Positions 5,434-12,153 of a stretch of 12,153 nt of DNA are shown one piece after another. A program made the position numbers and the translations under genes. The notes beneath the pieces are model-generated. The model did no database searches, was not told the origin of the DNA, and saw only the letters and a list, made by a program, of their open reading frames with translations. Source of the DNA: Mycolicibacterium bacteremicum (GTDB taxonomy: Bacteria > Actinomycetota > Actinomycetes > Mycobacteriales > Mycobacteriaceae); the NCBI RefSeq assembly GCF_943913955.1, contig NZ_CALUAE010000119.1, positions 1 to 12,153 on the forward strand, written 5' to 3'. Position 1 is the first letter of the stretch; the number at the start of each line of letters is the position of its first letter.

Positions 5434-6300
5434 ATGACTGAATTGCGCTTGATGGCGGTGCACGCCCACCCCGACGATGAATCCAGTAAGGGTGCGGCGA
5501 CGACCGCACGCTATGCCGACGAGGGCGCCAGGGTGATGGTGGTGACCCTGACCGGCGGTGAACGCGGCGACATCCTGAACCCGGCCATGGACATCCCCGA
5601 GGTGCACGGCCGCATCCACGAGGTCCGCCGCGACGAAATGGCGCGCGCCGCCGAGATCTTGGGCGTCGAGCACCACTGGCTGGGTTTCGTCGACTCCGGC
5701 CTGCCCGAGGGCGATCCGCTGCCGCCGCTGCCGGAGGGCTGCTTCGCCCTGGTCCCGCTGGAGGAGCCGGTCGAACGCCTGGTCCGGGTGATCCGGGAGT
5801 TTCGCCCGCACGTGCTCACCACCTATGACGAGAACGGTGGTTACCCGCACCCCGACCACATCCGCTGCCACGAGGTGTCGGTCGCGGCCTACGAGGCGGC
5901 CGCCGATCACATGCGCTTCCCCGATGCGGGCCCCCCGTGGGCGGTGTCCAAGCTGTACTACAACCACGGTTTCCTGCGGCAGCGCATGCAGGTGCTGCAG
6001 GACGAGTTCACCAAACACGGCCAGGAGGGCCCGTTCGCGAAGTGGTTGGAGAACTGGGACGCCGAGGAGGACATCGTCGAGAAGCGGGTGACCACCCGGA
6101 TCGAATGCGCGAAGTACTTCACCCAGCGTGACGAGGCGCTGATAGCGCACGCCACCCAGATCGACCCCAAGAGTTTCTTCTTCACCACACCGATGGAGTG
6201 GCAGCAGCGACTCTGGCCGACCGAGGAGTTCGAGCTCGCGCGGTCCAGGGTTCCGGTGCAGCTGCCCGAAACCGACCTGTTCGCCGGAATCGAGCCATGA
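5434..6300 (+). CDS. mca: Mycothiol S-conjugate amidase (Mca)
   Basis: A 288-aa zinc amidase of the LmbE/PIG-L deacetylase fold. It cleaves mycothiol S-conjugates, releasing a mercapturic acid for export and GlcN-inositol for recycling, in the cytoplasm. The metal site is visible as AHPDDE (H12, D15) and HPDH (H142). K19 in the ESSKG segment is the position I recall as separating Mca from the related deacetylase MshB. Further family features are TLTGGERGDILNP, YDENGGYPHPDH and FFFTTPMEWQQRLWPTEEF. The length is that of known Mca. ATG 5434 is preceded by a weak GAGAG (5426-5430). It heads a tightly packed operon: the next gene overlaps its stop by 4 nt. Confidence 0.97.
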   Translation: MTELRLMAVHAHPDDESSKGAATTARYADEGARVMVVTLTGGERGDILNPAMDIPEVHGRIHEVRRDEMARAAEILGVEHHWLGFVDSGLPEGDPLPPLPEGCFALVPLEEPVERLVRVIREFRPHVLTTYDENGGYPHPDHIRCHEVSVAAYEAAADHMRFPDAGPPWAVSKLYYNHGFLRQRMQVLQDEFTKHGQEGPFAKWLENWDAEEDIVEKRVTTRIECAKYFTQRDEALIAHATQIDPKSFFFTTPMEWQQRLWPTEEFELARSRVPVQLPETDLFAGIEP

Positions 6301-6528
6301 CTGACCTGCTTCTGATCGCCGCCACGCTGCTCGCCGAGGAAGGCGGGCCGCGCCAGACCGGCCCGGACTTCGGTAAGGCCAGTCCCGTCGGCCTGCTGGT
6401 GCTGGTACTGCTGCTGGTCGGCACCTTCGCGCTGGTGTACTCGATGAACCGGCACCTCAAGCGGCTGCCGGAGTCGTTCGACCCCGAGCATCCCGAACCC
6501 GACCAGGCCGTCGACGAGGGCACGACGA

Positions 6529-6557
<29 letters not shown>
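6297..6557 (+). CDS. Small single-helix membrane protein downstream of mca (Rv1083-like)
   Basis: An 86-aa protein whose ATG overlaps the mca stop (ATGA), indicating coupled translation. A short hydrophobic N-terminus (MTDLLLIAATLLA) and a Gly/Pro linker precede one clear membrane helix (about 31-50). A basic NRHLKR follows and then an acidic, proline-containing tail (about 60-86), consistent with a cytosolic C-terminus by the positive-inside rule. The frame is open upstream inside mca, but no convincing start is there. No function is known; location between mca and a thioredoxin-fold protein suggests a membrane anchor or partner for that operon, which is inference only. Confidence 0.88.
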
Positions 6558-8529
<1,972 letters not shown>

Positions 8530-8540
8530 CGTGGCCGCAC

Positions 8541-8909
8541 ATGAGCTTCGAGCCGGATGTCTTGCAAGGATTCGTGCAGCGCTACCTGGACACCGCTGCC
8601 AAGGGCAGTTCCGATGAGGTGGCCGCGCTCTACGCCGAGGACGCCACGCTGGAGGACCCGGTGGGCGGTGGCGAGGTGCACATCGGCCGGCAAGCCATCG
8701 CCGGGTTCTACAAGAACATCGACGGCGTCGAGGTGACCACCGAGCTGCTGTCGTTCCGGGCCGGCGGCACCGAGGCCGCGTTCGTGTTCGCCATCACCGT
8801 GGCCGGGGCGATGCGCATCGAGCCCATCGAGGTGATGACGTTCAACGGCGAGGGACTCATCACCTCGATGAAGGCGTACTGGGGCCCGTCGAACATCACC
8901 CAGCTCTGA
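8541..8909 (+). CDS. Steroid delta-isomerase-like protein (SnoaL/NTF2 fold)
   Basis: A 122-aa protein of the ketosteroid isomerase group, with a single NTF2-like cone fold. Alignment by eye to the Comamonas enzyme places Y15 (VQRYLD) on the catalytic Tyr and D39 (ATLEDPVGG) on the general base. The third catalytic position, an Asp in PIDHFRFNG, is Glu here (E97 in PIEVMTFNG). IGRQAIAGFY and the closing ITSMKAYWGPSN also fit. The likely chemistry is shifting a steroid C5-C6 double bond, but many relatives are binding proteins or act on other ligands. It is 11 nt after the DUF255 gene on the same strand, and is the last gene before a repeat-filled convergent junction. Confidence 0.88.
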   Translation: MSFEPDVLQGFVQRYLDTAAKGSSDEVAALYAEDATLEDPVGGGEVHIGRQAIAGFYKNIDGVEVTTELLSFRAGGTEAAFVFAITVAGAMRIEPIEVMTFNGEGLITSMKAYWGPSNITQL

Positions 8910-8923
8910 CGTCCAGTTCCCGG

Positions 8924-9155
8924 CGAGCGTGCGTGTCTGCACCCCGACACGCCGCCCGCACAGCGGAGTTCGCGCACGCTCACCAGGTGTGTCTCGCGTT
9001 CGCGCCACGGGGCACGTGCGCGGTGTGAGGCCGGGTAGGTCGAGCTGATCCACGAGCGTGCGCATACTGATCGACCGAGCGTGCGCATACTTGGCGACGA
9101 GCGTGCACATACTCGCCTTCGGGCCCGGCGTGTTGCCCGCAAACACGCACGCTCG
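8924..9155. repeat. Cluster of six GAGCGTGC-type motifs in both orientations in a convergent intergenic region
   Basis: Copies on the + strand are at 8924-8936 (CGAGCGTGCGTGT), 9053-9068, 9076-9091 and 9098-9113; inverted copies are at 8973-8981 (CGCACGCTC) and 9143-9155 (ACACGCACGCTCG). The outer pair 8924-8936/9143-9155 is a perfect 13-bp inverted repeat framing the whole region. Locally, GAGCGTGCG (8925-8933) pairs with 8973-8981, or GCGTGTC (8931-8937) with GACACGC (8946-8952). The cluster occupies most of the 256-bp gap between the isomerase-like gene and the hemolysin III gene. No protein-coding sign is seen here. Confidence 0.85.
9053..9113 (+). repeat. Three tandem copies of CGAGCGTGCGCATACT at 22-23 bp period
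   Basis: The core CGAGCGTGCGCATACT occurs at 9053 and 9076 identically and at 9098 with one change (GCGC to GCAC). Unrelated 6-7 bp spacers separate them, so the period is about two DNA helix turns, which would put all copies on the same face. This is iteron- or operator-like in layout. Confidence 0.85.
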
Positions 9156-9165
9156 GCGGAAAGAC

Positions 9166-9903
9166 CTAGAAGACGGCGAACCACATCGCGATGTAGTGAC
9201 AGATCGCCGCCACCGCGGTGCAGGCGTGGAAGAACTCGTGATGACCGAACGTCGTCGGCCACGGGTTGGGCCACTTCAGCCCGTAGAGCACCCCGCCGAT
9301 CGAATACAACGCACCGCCGACGATCAGCAGCACCACCGCGGCCACCCCGGCACCGTCCATGATCGGCCCGATGAACCACGCGGCCACCCAGCCCAACAGG
9401 ATGTAGAGCGGCACCCCGAGCCAGCGCGGTGCCGACGGCCAGAACATCTTGAGCAGCACACCGGCGATCGCACCGCCCCAGACGATCCAGAACAGCACCA
9501 TGCCCTTCTGGGACGGCAGTGCCAGCAGGGCGAACGGCGTGTAACTGCCTGCGATGAAGACGAAGATCATCGAATGGTCGAGGCGCTTCATCCACTTGCG
9601 GGCGCGAGCCGACGTCCAGGTCACCCGGTGGTAGGTGCCGCTGACGGCGAACATCGCCACGATGGTGAAGGTGTACAGCAGGGTCGCCAGGCCGGCCCGG
9701 GTCGACTCCATCGACCACGACACCGCGACCAGCGCGGCACCGGCGATGAAGGCCACCACGGCCGAGTACACGTGGATCCAGCCGCGGGCGCGTGGCCGTC
9801 CGAGAAATTGTGCGACGCCTTCGGCGACCGCCTCGGGCAGATCTTCGGCGGGGCGCACGGCTGCTGACCGGTACGGTCGGCTCGAGTCGATCGGCGTGGA
9901 CAT
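9166..9903 (-). CDS. Hemolysin III family membrane protein (PAQR/TrhA-like)
   Basis: A 245-aa integral membrane protein with about seven helices. It carries the metal-site motifs of the PAQR/CREST superfamily: S88-G-T-Y-H92, D109 with H110 in RLDHSMIFVFIAGSYTP, and H222-E-F-F-H226 in the FGHHEFFHACTA segment. These proteins are membrane-homeostasis or hydrolase-like factors; actual haemolysis is not established for mycobacterial members. ATG 9903 is chosen over the longer reading to 9936 because AGGGGAGGT (9915-9907) sits 4 nt upstream and the protein then has the family's usual length. It is transcribed divergently from the Z-prenyl synthase gene and converges with the isomerase-like gene. 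Confidence 0.95.
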   Translation of the reverse strand: MSTPIDSSRPYRSAAVRPAEDLPEAVAEGVAQFLGRPRARGWIHVYSAVVAFIAGAALVAVSWSMESTRAGLATLLYTFTIVAMFAVSGTYHRVTWTSARARKWMKRLDHSMIFVFIAGSYTPFALLALPSQKGMVLFWIVWGGAIAGVLLKMFWPSAPRWLGVPLYILLGWVAAWFIGPIMDGAGVAAVVLLIVGGALYSIGGVLYGLKWPNPWPTTFGHHEFFHACTAVAAICHYIAMWFAVF

Positions 9904-9941
9904 GTCACCTCCCCTGAGTGGCACGGAATCGCGCAATCATC

Positions 9942-9951
9942 ACAGTAGTCT
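9942..9951. promoter_or_regulatory. Overlapping divergent -10 boxes for hemolysin III (-) and Z-FPP synthase (+)
   Basis: On the + strand TAGTCT (9946-9951) fits TANNNT and ends 8 nt before GTG 9960. On the minus strand TACTGT (9947-9942) also fits and would start transcription near 9935, about 32 nt before ATG 9903 and upstream of its strong ribosome site. The two boxes share the TA at 9946-9947, so polymerase binding for one direction should exclude the other. Confidence 0.5.
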
Positions 9952-9959
9952 TGATGGCT

Positions 9960-10757
9960 GTGGAGATCATTCCGCCGCGACTCAAGGAGCCGGCCTACCG
10001 GCTGTACGAAATGCGGTTGCGTCGTGAGTTGGCGCAGGCCAGGTCTGAGCTCCCGCGCCATATCGCGGTGTTGTGTGACGGTAATCGCCGATGGGCCCGC
10101 GACGCCGGTTTCGACGATGTCAGCTATGGCTACCGCAGGGGCGCGGCCAAGATCGCCGAGATGCTGCGCTGGTGTCAGGCCGCCGGGATCGAGCTGACGA
10201 CGGTGTATCTGCTGTCCACCGAGAATCTGCAACGCGATCCCGACGAACTGGCCCAGTTGATCGAGATCATCACCGATGTCGTCGAGCAGATCTGCGCCCC
10301 CGACAACCATTGGAGTGTGCGTACCGTCGGCGATCTGGAGCTGCTCGGCGAGGAGCCGGCGCGTCGGCTGCGCGACGCGGTCGAGGGCACGGCCGGCACC
10401 GCGGCACCCGGGGCGCTGCAGGTCAACGTCGCCGTCGGTTACGGCGGCCGGCAGGAGATCGTCGACGCGGTGCGCGGACTGTTGGGCAAGGAACTCGCCA
10501 ACGGCGCCACCGCCGAACAGCTGGTCGAGTCCGTGACCGTCGAGGCCATCTCGGAGAACCTCTACACCTCTGGCCAACCCGACCCGGACCTCGTCATCCG
10601 GACCTCCGGTGAGCAACGTCTCTCCGGATTCCTGTTGTGGCAGAGCGCGTATTCGGAGATGTGGTTCACCGAGGCGCACTGGCCGGCATTCCGCCGGGTG
10701 GACTTCCTGCGCGCGCTGCGCGACTTCACCATGCGACACCGCAGGCACGGGCTGTAG
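9960..10757 (+). CDS. Short-chain Z-isoprenyl (Z,E-farnesyl) diphosphate synthase, Rv1086-like
   Basis: A 265-aa cis-prenyltransferase of the UppS family. Family motifs are HIAVLCDGNRRWA with catalytic D40, GYRRGAAKIAEML, YLLSTENLQR, NVAVGYGGRQEI, and RTSGEQRLSGFLLWQ (214-228) followed by SAYSEMWFTEAHWP. The mycobacterial orthologue Rv1086 condenses geranyl and isopentenyl diphosphate to a C15 product, which Rv2361c extends to decaprenyl diphosphate, the lipid carrier for arabinogalactan, peptidoglycan and lipoarabinomannan assembly. The frame is open to ATG 9918 and has another ATG at 9954. GTG 9960 is preferred because it gives MEIIPPRLKEP, the N-terminus I recall for Rv1086, and lies 8 nt after a TAGTCT box as in leaderless mRNAs. 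The next gene begins 5 nt after its stop. Confidence 0.95.
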   Translation: MEIIPPRLKEPAYRLYEMRLRRELAQARSELPRHIAVLCDGNRRWARDAGFDDVSYGYRRGAAKIAEMLRWCQAAGIELTTVYLLSTENLQRDPDELAQLIEIITDVVEQICAPDNHWSVRTVGDLELLGEEPARRLRDAVEGTAGTAAPGALQVNVAVGYGGRQEIVDAVRGLLGKELANGATAEQLVESVTVEAISENLYTSGQPDPDLVIRTSGEQRLSGFLLWQSAYSEMWFTEAHWPAFRRVDFLRALRDFTMRHRRHGL

Positions 10758-10762
10758 CGCGC

Positions 10763-12115
10763 ATGGCGGGCCTGTCGGCGGTCGTCTTCGCGCTCAGCTG
10801 GTGGCTCGGGTTGTATCTGCTGGCGCGCGACCCCCGCAAGCCGGTGTTGGTGCTGGCCGCGGCCGGGCTGACCAGCTTCGCCGGCGTCGTCGCGCTGGAT
10901 GCCGTGCGCGTGGTGACGAGCTCGGCGCTGCTCAGCCAGATCGAGGTGTTCCTGGTGGTGCTGCCCGGCATCTTCTGGTTCGCGGTGCTCGTCGAGCTGT
11001 CCCGGCCCATCGACACCTGGCGCAGCCGGGTGGGGGAGATCGCCCTGGTGTGCGTGGTCGCCGCCGTCGCGTTCAGTGGTGCCGCGCTGGCCGGCAGTGT
11101 CGACGCGCCGCTACGCGCCGGGCACTGGCTGATGTTCGCGGCGGTGTCGCTGCCGTCGCTGGGTGCGATGGTGACCGCCATGCTGCGCCCCGCCCAACCG
11201 GTCCCGGTGGTCCGCTTCGTTCTGGTCGCGACGCTGTTCTTCGCGCTCGGCAACGCCATCCTGGTCATTCCGCTCGGACTGCTGCCGAGCTGGCTGGCGT
11301 TGGCGTCCACCGGTTTCGACGTCGCCCTGCTCGGGGTGGCGGTCGCGCTCTGGGATGCGTTCGACGAAGGCCAGGCGCTCAAGGCCGACATGCTGCGGTC
11401 GGTGCTCGGCACGTCTGCGATCGCCGTGCTGTTCGGTGGGCAGGCCGTCATCGGCCTGGCGGTCGCCGGGGATTCGGCGCAGACGGCGTTGACGGTACTG
11501 CTGTTCACCAGCCTCGCCGTCGCCATCGCCATCAACGTGTTGGCCGATCCATTGGCCGGGGTGCTGGACCGGGTGACGTTCTCGCCGGCGCTGCGGGCCG
11601 ACCGGGCGGCGCTGCGCAGCACCGAGGCCGCCCTGCCGTTGCGCTCGGACAACCCGCTGGATCAGCTCGATGACGACACCTTCGCCCGGCTGACCCGCCG
11701 GGCGCTGGGTCACTACGGGGATCTGTCCAAACTGGTCGCCAGCCCGCTGACCGCGCTGCCGATCATCGACGAGCGGCTGGCCGCGCGCGGCGCCGCGGAC
11801 CAACCGCTGGAGCGGGCCAACGAACTGCGGGCGCTACTGGCCGATCGGATCGCCGCGCTCAAGCCCCGCGACGGTGGCGACTTCGGCACCGGCGAACAGT
11901 GGCGGCACTACAACTCGCTGTATTTCCCGTACGTCGTCGGGGTGCGCGCCTACGCCCAGAACGCCACCGCGGCCGGGCTGGATCCCGTGGCCCGGCAGGC
12001 CTGGCAGTGGTTGGTCACCGACGTCCCGCAGCGTTCGCTGCACAACTGGCAGAACGCCGCGGCCCGGGTGATCGCCGCCGACCTGCGTGGCGCGCATGTG
12101 GTGTCGACGGGCTGA
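10763..12115 (+). CDS. Multi-pass membrane protein with soluble C-terminal domain, function unknown
   Basis: A 450-aa protein from ATG 10763, 5 nt after the Z-prenyl synthase stop, so probably cotranscribed; no good ribosome site is seen. The frame is open back to 10637 inside the preceding gene, but that part reads as out-of-frame shadow. About nine hydrophobic helices are visible (near 3-20, 28-48, 60-80, 92-112, 121-140, 150-170, 177-198, 214-234, 240-261). The soluble part (about 265-450) contains FARLTRRALGHYGDLSKL, SPLTALPIIDERL, KPRDGGDFGTGEQWRHYNS, YFPYVVGVRAYA and LHNWQNAAARVIAADL. The membrane half recalls sensory 7TM input domains, but there is no kinase, cyclase or helix-turn-helix motif that I can name. 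Its link to prenyl diphosphate synthesis rests on position only. Confidence 0.8.
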   Translation: MAGLSAVVFALSWWLGLYLLARDPRKPVLVLAAAGLTSFAGVVALDAVRVVTSSALLSQIEVFLVVLPGIFWFAVLVELSRPIDTWRSRVGEIALVCVVAAVAFSGAALAGSVDAPLRAGHWLMFAAVSLPSLGAMVTAMLRPAQPVPVVRFVLVATLFFALGNAILVIPLGLLPSWLALASTGFDVALLGVAVALWDAFDEGQALKADMLRSVLGTSAIAVLFGGQAVIGLAVAGDSAQTALTVLLFTSLAVAIAINVLADPLAGVLDRVTFSPALRADRAALRSTEAALPLRSDNPLDQLDDDTFARLTRRALGHYGDLSKLVASPLTALPIIDERLAARGAADQPLERANELRALLADRIAALKPRDGGDFGTGEQWRHYNSLYFPYVVGVRAYAQNATAAGLDPVARQAWQWLVTDVPQRSLHNWQNAAARVIAADLRGAHVVSTG

Positions 12116-12153
12116 TACCTCGGCCGCATCGGCGCTGACTCTGGCTGATAGGT

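Noticed and set aside
4861..6150. Long minus-strand reading frame (429 codons) spanning the DUF4307 gene and most of mca
   Set aside because: It reads antisense to mca and out of frame with the DUF4307 gene. Both overlapped genes have clear family motifs, so this is a high-GC shadow.
9053..9113. Possible CRISPR array
   Set aside because: The repeats are only 16 bp with 6-7 bp spacers, there are three copies, and no cas gene is near; the size does not fit any CRISPR type.
9904..9936. Longer start at 9936 for the hemolysin III protein
   Set aside because: A strong AGGGGAGGT ribosome site lies between the two candidate starts and points to ATG 9903.
9918..9959. Longer starts (ATG 9918 or 9954) for the Z-prenyl diphosphate synthase
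   Set aside because: No ribosome site fits them; ATG 9918 lies upstream of the -10 box, and GTG 9960 gives the family-like N-terminus.
12116..12153. Right edge after the last gene
   Set aside because: Only 38 bp; no terminator, start codon with ribosome site or repeat could be recognised.

Overview
The window reads as chromosome of a mycobacterium, probably a fast-growing Mycolicibacterium-type species. The evidence is a uniformly GC-rich sequence, a mycothiol S-conjugate amidase (Mca), a short-chain Z-prenyl diphosphate synthase of the mycobacterial type, actinobacterial DUF4307 and GPP34 proteins, and several starts with no Shine-Dalgarno sequence but a TANNNT box just upstream. From memory (not checked by search), the order metB > < greA - DUF4307 <> mca - small membrane protein - DUF255/thioredoxin protein ... 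hemolysin III <> Z-FPP synthase matches M. tuberculosis Rv1079 to Rv1086, with the left edge corresponding to Rv1078 (pra). No phage, transposase, CRISPR, tRNA or rRNA was seen, so this is mostly core chromosome with some added genes.

Left part (1-2250, + strand): two tandem RDD-domain membrane proteins about two-thirds identical by eye, the first cut by the window edge, then a protein with a proline/glycine-rich N-terminal repeat region and about six membrane segments. A strong intrinsic terminator closes this group.

Centre-left (2264-5399): metB (+), probably starting at 2277 from a leaderless mRNA, converges on a minus-strand set of DUF4307 - greA - GPP34. The metB/GPP34 junction holds a long, nearly perfect palindrome. 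greA appears to have a leader of about 130 nt beginning with a hairpin.

Centre-right (5434-8909, + strand): a compact operon of mca, a small one-helix membrane protein (4-nt overlap), a 666-aa thioredoxin-fold/DUF255 protein (29-nt overlap) and a steroid isomerase-like SnoaL-fold protein (11-nt gap). It is bounded on the right by a 256-bp convergent intergenic region filled with repeats of a GAGCGTGCG motif, including three tandem copies at a 22-23 bp period.

Right part (9166-12115): a hemolysin III/PAQR-type membrane protein (-) and a Z-farnesyl diphosphate synthase-like gene (+) diverge from a very short region where opposite-strand -10 boxes overlap. The synthase is followed after 5 nt by an uncharacterised protein of about nine membrane segments with a soluble C-terminal domain. 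I see no single dramatic new system. The most interesting items are the repeat array at 8924-9155, the overlapping divergent promoter, the greA leader, the bacterial GOLPH3-like gene next to greA, and the unknown membrane protein linked to prenyl diphosphate synthesis.
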